A DNA stretch of 64,000 nucleotides from Candidatus Rokuibacteriota bacterium (lineage in GTDB: Bacteria; Methylomirabilota; Methylomirabilia; Rokubacteriales; CSP1-6). This document shows positions 8,925 through 19,284 of the stretch, piece after piece. Under the pieces are notes generated by a model. The model was given only the letters and a program-made list of their open reading frames with translations. It ran no database searches and was not told the DNA's origin. The DNA is taken from NCBI GenBank assembly GCA_016184365.1, contig JACPCW010000072.1:17341-81340 (forward strand). Direction: 5' to 3'. Position 1 is the stretch's first letter. Every line of letters begins with the position of its first letter. A program made the translations under genes and the position numbers.

Positions 8925-9831
8925 CTCGATCCGTCCGATGCTCGCCACCCTCGTCGGCGAGCCGTTCCACCGTGAGGGCTGGGTCTACGAGGAGAAGTAC
9001 GACGGCTTCCGCATCGTCGCGTACAAGGACGGCCGCCGCGTCACGCTGATGACCCGGAATCTCAAGGACCGGACCGGCGACTTTCCGGATCTCGCGGCCG
9101 CGGTCGCGAAGCTTGCCGCGCCCACGCTCGTGCTCGACGGCGAGGTCGTGATCTTCGATCCCGAAGGCATCTCACGGTTCCAGCTGATGCAGCGTCGTGC
9201 CGAGGGCGCCGCGGTCTACGTGGTCTTCGACTGTCTCTTCGCGCGCGGCCGCGACCTGCGCGCGCGGCCGCTCCGCGAGCGCCGCCAGGCGCTCGAGGCC
9301 GAGGTGCGCGAGAGCGAGACGCTGCGGCTCGCACGGCGGTTGTCGGACGACGGCCTCGCCGCGTTTCGCGAGGCGAAGAAGCGCGGCCTCGAGGGCCTGA
9401 TCGCGAAGGACGGCGCGTCGCACTACGAAGACGGCGCGCGGTCGATGGCGTGGCGCAAGGTGAAGGTCCGCAACGAAGAGGAATTCGTCATCGGTGGATT
9501 CACGCGTCCGGAGGGATCACGCAGTCACTTCGGCGCGATCCTCGTCGGCGCGTGGCAGCGCGGCACGCTGCGGTACGCGGGCAAGGTCGGCACCGGCTAC
9601 ACGGCGAAGATGCTGGCGGACCTGATGGCGCGCTTCCATCCGCTCGTGCGTCCGACGTCGCCGTTCGCCGATGCGCCGCGCGAGCGGCGCGTGACGTGGC
9701 TCGAGCCGTCGCTGATCGCGCAGGTCGGGTTCACGGAGCTCACCGACGACGGCCGGCTTCGCCACCCGACGTTTCTGGGGCTGCGGGACGACAAGGCCGC
9801 GAGCGAGGTGCGCTGGCCACGCCGGGGCTGA
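8908..9831 (+). CDS. ATP-dependent DNA ligase (LigD ligase-domain type)
   Basis: A 307-residue ATP ligase. The adenylation motif is EEKYDGFRI with Lys near residue 29. VLDGEVVIFD is motif III/IIIa region, EGLIAKDG motif IV, and AWRKVKV motif V. An OB-fold domain follows (EEFVIGGFTRPEGSRS). It seals nicks using ATP and is the natural partner of the preceding phosphoesterase. The ATG at 8908 lies inside palindromic repeat R2; the next ATG at 8938 would start directly at MLATLVGEPF. Either way the catalytic core is intact. Confidence 0.93.
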   Translation: MSGPPISIRPMLATLVGEPFHREGWVYEEKYDGFRIVAYKDGRRVTLMTRNLKDRTGDFPDLAAAVAKLAAPTLVLDGEVVIFDPEGISRFQLMQRRAEGAAVYVVFDCLFARGRDLRARPLRERRQALEAEVRESETLRLARRLSDDGLAAFREAKKRGLEGLIAKDGASHYEDGARSMAWRKVKVRNEEEFVIGGFTRPEGSRSHFGAILVGAWQRGTLRYAGKVGTGYTAKMLADLMARFHPLVRPTSPFADAPRERRVTWLEPSLIAQVGFTELTDDGRLRHPTFLGLRDDKAASEVRWPRRG

Positions 9832-9854
9832 CGCGCGCTCAGCGAGCGAGCGGG

Positions 9855-11588
9855 TCACACCGCGTACCGGCGGCGGATCGCGGCGAGCGCCTCTCGCCGC
9901 GATGCCGCCGGCGGCAGCGCGAGGTTCGATTCCAGCCCCGCCATCTCGGTCGCCAGCTCCGGATCCTTGATCATCTCGCGCAGCCAGCGCGAGTAGTCGC
10001 CGTGCCGCAGGTGGAACGCCCAGGTGTCGGGATCGACGCCGTCGGCGAGCTCGCAGAACCGGACGAGATTCGCCGCGCGGAGGTTGAGCGCGCCCGCGGG
10101 CCCACGGAAATAGAAGCTGCGGTCCGGTGGCAGCTCGCCTTCCGTGTACTTCCGCACGTGGCGGCGGTGCTCGACGCGCCGGCGCGCCACGGTGAACCGC
10201 GTCGCGCCCGACTCGCTGTCGTCGAGCCACGCGATCGCCGCTTCGCCGCGGGCGAACGGCGGTCCGCCGATCGGCGCGGCGGGCGGACGGTCCGGACGTT
10301 CGGCACGCAGCGCGCGGAGCGTCGCGTCGAACGCGTCGAGGTCCGTCGACGCGAGCACGTTCGGCGTCGCATGCAGGTCACGCGCAAGGTCGTCGACCGA
10401 CAGCGTGATCACGCAGAGCGGGTCGCGCACGGCTTTCAACGCTTCGGCGCCGGGCGAGCCGTCGGCCGGCAGCAGGTGATGCGCCTCGTCGACGAGCAGC
10501 CAGTGCGGGAGCCCGGTCGCGCTGCGCGCGGCCGCGATCTTCGCGAACACCAGCGCGCCGTACTCGACCTTGTCGGGGCGCGACATGGACGAGAGGTTCA
10601 GGACGAGGCTGGTGCGCGGCCGGCGCAGGAACTGCTCGAGCTCGTCGGCGGTCGGCAGTCCATGGTCCGACTTGCCGCCGAGGACGAGCATGCCTTCCAG
10701 GTCGCTCAGGCTCTGATAGTCGCCTTCGGGGTCGAGGAGACAGACGCTGCGTCCCGTCTCGACGAGCCGCTCGACGAGCAGGCCGGTCAGTGTCGACTTG
10801 CCGCTGGCCGACGGACCGACGACGAGCAGCCGCGTGCCGTGCACGGGAACGCGCACAGGGGTGCCGTCGGCGCGGTCGCCGAGGTTCACGCGGTGGCGCA
10901 CGAGGCCCGGCGCGAGCGCGGCGATGTCGGTGAGCACGTGGTCTTCGATGAAGCGCCGCGCCCCGTGCGAGCCGTGTTCGGCGGTCACGTAGTCCGCGCG
11001 CTCGCGCAGCGCGGGAACCGCGTCGCCGACCGCGACCGACAGCTCCGCGATCGCGAGGAACGCGTGGTCGTTTTCGCCGTCGCCGATGCCGACGACGTTG
11101 TGCGGCGAATAGCCCATCGCCGTCAGCCACGCCTCGAGCCCGGTGGCCTTCGTCACGCCGCCGGGCAGCAGCATCAGGGCCCCCTTGTTGAAGACGAGCG
11201 TCCGCTCCACGCCGGCTTCGCGGATCGCCGCGATCGATTCTTCGGCGAACGGCGCGAGCGTCGCGATGAGCGAGCTGCCGAGGTCGTGGGGCACTTCCCG
11301 CCGGCGGAGCTGATCGACGAGCGCCGGCTCGGGCGCGTCGCCGAGCACCTTCACCTCGCGCCGCGCGGGGAAGTAGAGCACCGCGCCGTTTTCGGCGACG
11401 ACGGCGTCGAACATCTCGTCCACGGTGGGACACACGTGGCGCAGGTCGGGCAGGACGCGGCCCGTGACGAGCACGAGCTTGCGGCCGGATTCACGGACCC
11501 GGGCCAGCGTCGCCGCCATGTCGCGCGAGACGTGGCCGTGGTCCGCAACGGTTCCGTCGTAATCACAGGCGAGGACGTGGACGATCAT
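9855..11588 (-). CDS. HAD-IIB phosphatase fused to HerA-like P-loop ATPase
   Basis: A 577-residue two-domain protein. Residues 1 to about 215 form a Cof-type HAD phosphatase: DYDGT nucleophile motif at 9-13, VLVTGR motif II, GDGENDHAFL motif IV near 169. Residues about 245-480 form a P-loop NTPase with Walker A GPSASGKST near 258 and Walker B LLVDEAHHL near 364, plus DPEGDY typical of HerA/DUF87 ATPases. The C-terminal 100 residues are a charged helical region. Joining a sugar-phosphate-type phosphatase to a DNA-pump-like ATPase is unusual and the function is unknown. It ends the operon that includes DUF72, a glycosyltransferase and the RRM protein. Confidence 0.88.
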   Translation of the reverse strand: MIVHVLACDYDGTVADHGHVSRDMAATLARVRESGRKLVLVTGRVLPDLRHVCPTVDEMFDAVVAENGAVLYFPARREVKVLGDAPEPALVDQLRRREVPHDLGSSLIATLAPFAEESIAAIREAGVERTLVFNKGALMLLPGGVTKATGLEAWLTAMGYSPHNVVGIGDGENDHAFLAIAELSVAVGDAVPALRERADYVTAEHGSHGARRFIEDHVLTDIAALAPGLVRHRVNLGDRADGTPVRVPVHGTRLLVVGPSASGKSTLTGLLVERLVETGRSVCLLDPEGDYQSLSDLEGMLVLGGKSDHGLPTADELEQFLRRPRTSLVLNLSSMSRPDKVEYGALVFAKIAAARSATGLPHWLLVDEAHHLLPADGSPGAEALKAVRDPLCVITLSVDDLARDLHATPNVLASTDLDAFDATLRALRAERPDRPPAAPIGGPPFARGEAAIAWLDDSESGATRFTVARRRVEHRRHVRKYTEGELPPDRSFYFRGPAGALNLRAANLVRFCELADGVDPDTWAFHLRHGDYSRWLREMIKDPELATEMAGLESNLALPPAASRREALAAIRRRYAV

Positions 11589-11616
11589 CGCGGGGCGGGA
11601 CGTGCCTCTCGTTCCA

Positions 11617-12324
11617 CTATAACAACGCGTTCGCGGACACCCGCGCCAGTAAGCGCTTCGCCAGCTCCGGCCCGCGCGCCTCCGCCTCGTGCTTGAAGTA
11701 CACGTACGCGTCGCGCCACTCCGGTCGCTGCACGGACGCGGCCCAGCGATCGAGCTCGTCGTCGGTGTAGCCGGCGTCACGCAGCCGCAGATAGCCCCAC
11801 GACGCCGTCGCGACGTCGGGCGTGGTGCCGGCGTCCGTGTCGGCGATGCAGAGCGCCGCGTCGCGGGCGCGCAGCACGTCGTACACGTCGTCGGCGAACC
11901 ACGAGGCATGGCGGAACTCGAGTGCGACGCGAAGACCCGGCGGGAGCAGCGCCAGCAGCGCGGCGAGACGGGCCGTCTCTTTCTTGAAGGTCGGCGGCAG
12001 CTGGAAGAACAGCGGGCCGAGCTTCGGGCCGAGCGTCGCGGCCACGTCGGCGAAGCGGCGCGCGGGATCGTCGACGTCGATGAGCCGCTTCAGGTGCGTG
12101 ATCCGCTGCGGCGCCTTGAGCGTGAAGACGAAGCGGGCCGGTGTCGCCGCCGCCCACGACGCGACCGTCGCTTCCGTCGGCATCCGGTAGAAGCTCGCGT
12201 TGATCTCGACGGTGCCGAAGCGCTCGGCGTAGTACGCGAGCATCGCCTTCTGCGGCAGGTCGGTCGGATAGAAGTGGCCGCGCCACTCCGGGTAGTTGTA
12301 GCCCGACGTGCCGACCCGGATCAC
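11617..12324 (-). CDS. DUF72 (YecE-like) TIM-barrel protein
   Basis: A 235-residue DUF72 protein recognised by the N-terminal VGTSGYNYPEWRG, the EINASFYRMPT segment, FVFTLKAPQRITH, and the strand VALEFRHASW. The family has a TIM-barrel fold with no settled biochemical role. The ATG overlaps the stop of the upstream glycosyltransferase gene (ATGA). The stop is followed about 30 bases later by the HAD-ATPase start, so all three are probably co-transcribed. Confidence 0.94.
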   Translation of the reverse strand: MIRVGTSGYNYPEWRGHFYPTDLPQKAMLAYYAERFGTVEINASFYRMPTEATVASWAAATPARFVFTLKAPQRITHLKRLIDVDDPARRFADVAATLGPKLGPLFFQLPPTFKKETARLAALLALLPPGLRVALEFRHASWFADDVYDVLRARDAALCIADTDAGTTPDVATASWGYLRLRDAGYTDDELDRWAASVQRPEWRDAYVYFKHEAEARGPELAKRLLARVSANALL

Positions 12325-13414
12325 GGCCGGCCGAGGAGCTCCCGGTAGACCGCCGTCGTGCGCGTCATCACCGCGTCGATCGACTGGTCGTCGCGGACCG
12401 CCGCGCCGCCCGCCCGCGCCATGTCTCGTGCGCGGTCCGGGTCGTTCAGCAGCGCGAGAATCGCGGCCGCGAGGGCAGGGCCGTCGGCCGGCGGCACCAG
12501 GCGGCCGGTGACGCCGTCGCGGATGACTTCCGGACTGCCGCCGACGGTCGTCGCGACGACAGGGGTGCCGACGGCGAGCGCCTGGAGAATGACCTGGGAC
12601 GTCGCTTCCGACTTGATCGACGGCAGCGCGAGGATGTCGAGCGCGGCGAGGACTTCGGGAATGTCGCGCCGGAAGCCGACCATGAGGACCTCGCGCTCGA
12701 GCCCCGTCTCGCGCACACGACGCTGGATGTCGTCGAACCCGACGCCGGCGCCGACGATGAGGAACCGCGCGTCCGGCCGGACGGCCAGGATCTCGCGCGC
12801 CGCTTCGAGGAAGTACCGATGGCCTTTCGAGCCGCGCACGTTCGCGACGATGCCGACGAGCGGCCCGTGCAGGCCGAGCTCGTCGCGCACGCCCTTGCCG
12901 GACACGCCGGGGTGGAAGCGCTCGAGGTCGACGCCGGCGGTGATCGCGACGACACGACTCGCGGCGATGCCGGCATCGCGCACGAGCCCGGCCGCCCGGT
13001 CGCCGCTCGCGATGATGCGGTCGGCCAGGCGATAGACGAGCGCGCTCGTGATCGGGATGGTGACGTGCCGGCTGCGGACGACGGGCAGGCGGAGCGACTT
13101 CGCGGCGAGGCCGCCGAGCCAGCTGTCGACCGAGCTGTGCGTGTGGACGAGCGCCACGCCGCGCTCGCGCATCAGGCGTCTCAGGGTCCGGAAGGCAGAC
13201 AGCTCCGTCGCTCCCCGCATGCGGAGCGGGACCATCGGCACATCGTACGAAGACGCTTCGCGCGCGAGCGCGGTCCCGGGCTGGCAGACGACGAGCGTGC
13301 GCCAGCCGTGGACGAGAAGCCAGCGCGCCTCGGCCAGGATGCGAATCTCCTGACCGCCGAAGCCGACCGAAGCCTCAGTGTGAAGGACGAGAGGCGGAGT
13401 GGGCGCGGTCGCTG

Positions 13415-13421
<7 letters not shown>
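12321..13421 (-). CDS. Glycosyltransferase family 4, start codon unclear
   Basis: A GT-B glycosyltransferase. The C-terminal half has VGIVANVRGSKGHRYFLEAA, FLIVGAG, and the nucleotide-sugar E-x7-E region near ILALPSIKSEATSQVILQALAVG. Homology clearly extends upstream of the first GTG/ATG (13241) through LHTEASVGFGGQEIRILAEA, a typical N terminus for this group. In that frame there is no ATG, GTG or TTG between 13241 and the end of the RRM gene. The frame stays open to a CTG at 13421, four bases upstream of the RRM stop. Initiation may be non-canonical or coupled, or a sequencing error may hide the start. Acceptor unknown. Confidence 0.75.
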
Positions 13422-13777
<356 letters not shown>

Positions 13778-13791
13778 GAGAGGGCTCCTTT

Positions 13792-13849
13792 TTCGAACCG
13801 AGCGGGAGGCGAGTTCACCGTGAACCGACGACCGCCCGAACGGTTCGAA
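13792..13849 (-). promoter_or_regulatory. Nested inverted repeats in the RRM gene leader
   Basis: TTCGAACCG (13792-13800) and CGGTTCGAA (13841-13849) are a perfect 9-bp inverted repeat. Between them lies a second inverted repeat, GTTCAC-C-GTGAAC. In the mRNA the downstream outer arm directly abuts the AAGGAG ribosome-binding site. Folding would therefore control access to it, as in cold-shock leaders. A TATACT -10-like box lies just upstream on the minus strand. The regulatory role is inference. Confidence 0.55.
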
Positions 13850-13893
13850 GTATACAGCAGGACGTCAACGTGCAAATGGGCCGCGATCGATTG

Positions 13894-13908
13894 GGGAAAA
13901 CTTTTCCC
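13894..13908. promoter_or_regulatory. Palindrome GGGAAAA-C-TTTTCCC between divergent genes
   Basis: A near-perfect 15-base dyad with 7-bp arms stands out in the otherwise GC-rich gap between the RRM gene and the divergent small Cys protein gene. Its size and position suggest a regulator binding site. No cognate regulator can be named. Confidence 0.45.
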
Positions 13909-13977
13909 GTTGCGCGCTGCGCCGTATCTGCCCGAATCTTCCCGGGAGCCTCCGGCGACGGGCGCCGACATCCAACC

Positions 13978-14205
13978 GTGACCGAACGCACACCGCTGTC
14001 CCAGGCCCTGGGTTTCCTGCGCGAGCAGGCCGGCATCGCCTTCTGCTTCGACTGTCTCGCCAACGCGATCGGCGCGACGACGCGGGACCTCGCGGAGCCT
14101 CTGCGGCGGGTCGTCCCGCGCACGGGGTCGCCCATCGATCTCGGACGCGGGCGGTGCAGCGTGTGTCGGTCGGAGACCGAGGTCGCGCGCCACACGCTAC
14201 ACTAG
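13978..14205 (+). CDS. Small CxxC...CxxC protein (family member B)
   Basis: A 75-residue protein with CFDC at 23-26 and CSVC at 60-63, a helical N terminus and a GRGRC approach to the second pair. The architecture matches the proteins at 3552 and 23239. The GTG at 13978 is the first usable start. It lies immediately upstream (seven bases) of the histidine kinase gene, so it probably belongs to that operon and may be a zinc-binding accessory of the two-component system. Family not recognised. Confidence 0.72.
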   Translation: MTERTPLSQALGFLREQAGIAFCFDCLANAIGATTRDLAEPLRRVVPRTGSPIDLGRGRCSVCRSETEVARHTLH

Positions 14206-14212
14206 GGCCGCT

Positions 14213-15494
14213 TTGACGATTGCCGAGCGCAGGCCCTGGCAGGCGGTCCTCCGTCTTCTCGAGCGCGACGAGCGAGTGTTCGCCGGTCTGCTCGCCATCG
14301 CGATGGTCGGCGGTCTCGCCACGATCGGACTCATCCCGCTCCGTCCCCGCTATCGCATCGACCTCGTGTCGCTGGTCTTCTGGTTCACGGCGTACAAGGT
14401 CGGCGTCTTCGCGCTCGTCACCGTCAAGCCGCGGGCGACCCGCGGCATCTTCCTCTGCGCGCTGGCCGTCGATCTCGTGCTCGTGTTCGTGCTCCTCTGT
14501 CTCACGGGCGGCGGCGACAGCTTCTACTACGCGCTCTTCTTTCCGCTCGTCGGCGTCAACGCGTACTACTTCGGGCCCCGGATCGCCGGCGTCGCCGCGC
14601 TCACGGCCGGCGCGCTCTTCGCGCTGGCGGGGTGGCTCGTGCCGCCGTGGGTCGGCTGGCCGTCCGTGCTGTTCCTGTCCGTCGGCTGGGGGCTGCCGGC
14701 CGTGTTCCTCGGGTACGTCGCCGAGCGCGAGCGGCACGCGCGCGAGGAAGTCGATCAGCTGAACCTCGAGCTCAAGGGCACGCTGACGCGGCTGCAGGCC
14801 ACGCAGCACGAGCTGCTCGTCTCGGAGCGGATGGCCACGGTCGGTCGGCTGTCGTTGAAGGTCGCCCACGAGGTCCGCAACCCGATCAGCGCGATCGAGC
14901 TGAACGCCGAGATGCTCCAGGAGATCGTCGGCGGCCAGCCGGGCGCGGAGATGGAGGAGGCGAAGCACCTCGTCGCCGCGATCCGCGACCAGGTCTCGGC
15001 GCTCGATGCGCTGACCGAGGAATACCTGGCGTTCGCGCGGTTCCCGCGCCCTCAGTTCGAGGAGGAGTCGGTGAACCAGCTCGTCGAGGAGCTCGCCGAG
15101 TTCGTGCGGCCGGTTGCCCTGCGCCAGGGGCTCAGCGTGCGCGCCGAGACGGATCCGAACGTGCCGACGATGGAGATCGACCGCGGGCTCCTGCGCCAGG
15201 CGATCCTCAATCTCGTGAAGAACGCCTTCGAGGCGCTGTCGCGCGGCGGCGAGGTGACGATCGGAAGCCGTCTCGATGGCGAGGCGGTCGAGATCGCAGT
15301 GTCCGACACCGGGCCTGGCATCACCACCGAAGTCGCCGAGCGCTTGTTCGAGCCGTTCTTCACGACGAAGCCGCAGGGCACGGGATTGGGTCTCGGCATC
15401 GCGCGCCAGATCACGGAGGAGCACGGCGGCGAGCTCCGGTGGCGTAACGGTCCGGAGCGCGGAGTGACGTTCACGATCCGCCTCCCGGTGAAGC

Positions 15495-15511
<17 letters not shown>
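14213..15511 (+). CDS. Membrane sensor histidine kinase (NtrB-like)
   Basis: A 432-residue kinase. Four or five hydrophobic helices occupy residues 20-165, then a short coiled region. The dimerisation box is RLSLKVAHEVRNPISAIELN with phospho-His near residue 222, and the ATPase has an N box (LNLVKNAFEAL), G1 (DTGPGI) and G2 (GTGLGLGIA). The start is TTG at 14213. It overlaps the sigma-54 response regulator downstream, its evident partner. The membrane-embedded sensor has no recognisable periplasmic ligand domain. Confidence 0.93.
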
Positions 15512-16895
<1,384 letters not shown>

Positions 16896-16942
16896 CTCGC
16901 CGGACGCGATCCACCCCGCTCTGCCTTCGCCGGCGTCGCTGG

Positions 16943-17188
16943 TCAGCGACCGCGCACGGTGAGGACGGGGCACGGCGAGATCGCGACGATGCGCTCGGCC
17001 ACGCTGCCCAGCAGGAGCTTACGCAGTCCGGTCCGTCCATGCGTGCCGACCACCACGAGGTCGGCCGCGCTGCGCTTCGCCGCGCGAGCGATCGCATCAC
17101 GGGGATTTCCCTCCACGAGGCGAGTCGTCACGCGCACCCCGGCCGTCTTCGCCCTCCGGCCGAGCGTCTCGATGCGTTTCGCCGCCAT
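16943..17188 (-). pseudogene. UspA C-terminal fragment (truncated universal stress protein)
   Basis: Only the second half of a universal stress protein is present. It has the ATP-binding motif [22 protein letters not shown] and the final strand CPVLTV, but the first three strands with the N-terminal P-loop-like Asp are missing. Upstream sequence in the same frame is unrelated. The ATG at 17188 does have a good AGGAG nine bases ahead, so an 81-residue remnant may still be translated. I classify it as a truncated gene. Confidence 0.7.
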
Positions 17189-17413
17189 CAGTCGTTCTCC
17201 TCGGGTGTTCGCCGCCTCGAAGGCCTTCGCGGTGCAACCCGGCCGCCAGGAGCTCACGGGCGCCTCGCCGCGGCAGTTCTTACAGTCCGCGAGTCCGCGG
17301 CGTCGGCATTGCAGCCAGAGCGCGGAGAGGTATGTCCATGTTGCAGGACGGGACGGGGCCGACATGTGACATCGAGGCTGCAAGCTTTGGGCCTCGTACC
17401 TTCGCAACGCCAC

Positions 17414-17429
17414 TGGCCTTACGGTTGCA
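17414..17429 (+). promoter_or_regulatory. Sigma-54-type promoter TGGCCTTACGGTTGCA
   Basis: GG and GC are separated by exactly ten bases, with the TTGCA form of the -12 box. The predicted start of transcription near 17440 lies immediately before the GGAGG ribosome-binding site of the membrane protein gene at 17456. Confidence 0.5.
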
Positions 17430-17455
17430 ACGACGTGTCGTGGAGGTCTCGTGTC

Positions 17456-17980
17456 ATGCGCCTCACGCGGGGATGGACGCAGCGCCGCATTCCGGAGCGT
17501 CCGACCCTTCAGGTCGCGATCATCGGCGGGCTGGCGGCGACGTCGCTGATGACGCCCGTCGCGTACGTTTCCGCCCTCCAGCCGCTGGACTTCGCGGCGA
17601 TGCTCGGCTCACTCGTGACGGGCGAGACGACGGTGTCCGTGTCCGGCGCGTGGCTCGCCGGAATGCTGCTTCACTTCGTGAACGGCTCGCTCGTCTTCCC
17701 TGCGGTCTATGCGTTCGTTCTCTACCCCGTTCTTCCGGGTCGTCCATGGCTCAAAGGCGCCACGTACGGCGTTGCGCTCTGGGCGCTGGCGCAGGCGCTG
17801 GTGATGCCGCTCGCCGGGATGGGGTTCTTCTCGCAGGGCGCGCCGCGTCCCATGGCCGCGCTCGCCTGGAGCCTTGGCAGTCACCTGCTCTACGGTCTCG
17901 TCCTCGGAGCGCTGGTGGCGCCGTGGCTCGTGCGATTCATCGAAGAAGAGGAGCGCGAGGTGCAGCGCCGGGCGGCGTGA
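17456..17980 (+). CDS. Small multi-pass membrane protein (DUF6789-like)
   Basis: A 174-residue protein with four hydrophobic segments ([83 protein letters not shown]). It has a short basic N terminus and an acidic C-terminal tail. Such proteins occur in redox and stress gene neighbourhoods and have no known activity. The ATG at 17456 has GGAGG nine bases upstream, and a sigma-54-like promoter precedes it. The family name is from memory and tentative; the membrane topology is clear. Confidence 0.75.
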   Translation: MRLTRGWTQRRIPERPTLQVAIIGGLAATSLMTPVAYVSALQPLDFAAMLGSLVTGETTVSVSGAWLAGMLLHFVNGSLVFPAVYAFVLYPVLPGRPWLKGATYGVALWALAQALVMPLAGMGFFSQGAPRPMAALAWSLGSHLLYGLVLGALVAPWLVRFIEEEEREVQRRAA

Positions 17981-18004
17981 CGGAGCGCGCCGCACCTCGT
18001 GCCT

Positions 18005-18187
18005 TCAGCTCGCTTTCCGCGAGCGCTGGTGATTCGTCCCGGTATCGCCGGTCGTCGAGGAAGCCCGCAGCGCGCGCCGCTTCAGCGCGCGCCTGACGGC
18101 CATGACCGCCAGGACGAAGGCGATGATGCCGAGCGCGAGGGACATCGTGACGGCATCGACGTGCGTCGGTGTAGCTCTTGCCGTCAT
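18005..18187 (-). CDS. Small single-pass membrane protein
   Basis: A 60-residue ORF with one clear transmembrane helix (MSLALGIIAFVLAVMAVRRAL) followed by a strongly basic stretch and a Ser/Thr-rich tail. The ATG at 18187 or the internal ATG at 18145 could start it; neither has a convincing Shine-Dalgarno sequence. It is divergent from the receiver gene at 18220. No homologue recognised. Confidence 0.45.
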   Translation of the reverse strand: MTARATPTHVDAVTMSLALGIIAFVLAVMAVRRALKRRALRASSTTGDTGTNHQRSRKAS

Positions 18188-18219
18188 GTGTCGCGGGGTG
18201 ATACTTTCGCGGTCCGCGC

Positions 18220-18612
18220 ATGCAGACCACCCCACTGGACCAGGTGTCCATCCTCGTCGTCGACGATCACGACGACACGCGAGCCTTGCTGCAATTCGTG
18301 CTGCTCGACGCCGGCGCGCTCGTCCAGACGGTCTCGAGCGCGGAGCGCGCCCACCAGGCGCTGCAGATCGCGGTGCCCGACGTCGTCATCGTCGATCTCG
18401 AGCTCACCGGCCGGGACGGTTACTGGGTCCTCGGCGCCATCCGTGCGTTGAATGCCAGCAAGCGTGTCCGGGTCATCGCCGGGACGGCGCACGTGTCAGC
18501 GAGCGAACGCGCGCGCGCGCTCGCTGCCGGATTCGACGGCTTCCTGACGAAGCCGTTCGCGCCGGACGAGCTCGTCACGCTGATCGCGGCGCTCGTTCGC
18601 GACCCGCGCTAG
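18220..18612 (+). CDS. Single-domain response regulator receiver
   Basis: A 130-residue stand-alone receiver: acidic pair in ILVVDDHDDT, phospho-acceptor Asp in VVIVDLELTGRDG, and Lys in FLTKPF. No output domain follows. ATG at 18220. The next gene downstream encodes a membrane-anchored BON-like protein with about 95 bases between. No kinase is adjacent. Confidence 0.93.
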   Translation: MQTTPLDQVSILVVDDHDDTRALLQFVLLDAGALVQTVSSAERAHQALQIAVPDVVIVDLELTGRDGYWVLGAIRALNASKRVRVIAGTAHVSASERARALAAGFDGFLTKPFAPDELVTLIAALVRDPR

Positions 18613-18707
18613 TCGACGCGACGGTCGCCCCCGTCGATCACGCCGCGCGGCGGCCCGCCGGCCTCGCAACCGGGGTCGGCGGCAGGGCCCTTGCTCGATC
18701 AGGCCGT

Positions 18708-19256
18708 ATGCGCGCGCGCAGCGGAATCGCCGCGTGGCTCCTGGCGCTGGCCTGTGTCGTCGGCGCGTGCGACTCCGGTCACGCGCCGGCGGGCTGGGCC
18801 GAGCGTCGCGGTCTGGCCGGCGGCGGACCCGTGCCCGATCAGCCGCTGACCGATCCGCGCAACGACGCGCCGTCGACGGTGATGAAACCGGGGCAGGCCC
18901 GGTTCTGGCTCGGCCTCACCGTCGCGCTCGTCGCGCTCGGCGGGTTCAGCGTCGCCGTGCTCATTCCGATGCTCGAAGCGCGGCAGCGCACGCGCCGCCG
19001 CGGCGACGACGTGCAGCAGGCCGTCGTCCTCCGACTCGGCCGGGAGTCGCGCTTCGCGCAGGCGGCCGTTGCGCCGACGCCGGAGATCGGCTTCTGGCGC
19101 AACGAAGTCCGGCTGGTCGTGAGCGGTGAGGTGGCGTCGGAGGCCGACCGCCGGCGCGCGCTCGACGTCGTCAGGGAAGAGGCGGCGCGCGCGCCGGTCA
19201 CGATCCGCGTCGTCGATCGACTCGCGGTTCAGTCCGACCGTCGCGCCGCCGGCTGA
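18708..19256 (+). CDS. Lipoprotein-like membrane protein with BON-like domain
   Basis: A 182-residue protein. A signal-like N terminus ends in a VGAC lipobox-like site near residue 21. A second hydrophobic helix lies at about 68-88 (FWLGLTVALVALGGFSVAVLI). A C-terminal domain (about 125-175) with the alternating pattern VRLVVSGEVASEADRRRAL...VTIRVVDRLAV resembles a BON domain. BON domains bind membranes or peptidoglycan-linked partners. The protein at 20443 shares the TM-plus-BON layout, so they look like paralogues flanking the oxidoreductase gene. Confidence 0.65.
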   Translation: MRARSGIAAWLLALACVVGACDSGHAPAGWAERRGLAGGGPVPDQPLTDPRNDAPSTVMKPGQARFWLGLTVALVALGGFSVAVLIPMLEARQRTRRRGDDVQQAVVLRLGRESRFAQAAVAPTPEIGFWRNEVRLVVSGEVASEADRRRALDVVREEAARAPVTIRVVDRLAVQSDRRAAG

Positions 19257-19284
19257 CACCGGCCTGTTCGTGGGACCATGGGCC

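Noticed and set aside
9450-11696. 748-residue plus-strand ORF
   Set aside because: It lies antisense to the HAD-HerA gene with an Arg/Ala/Gly composition typical of shadow frames.
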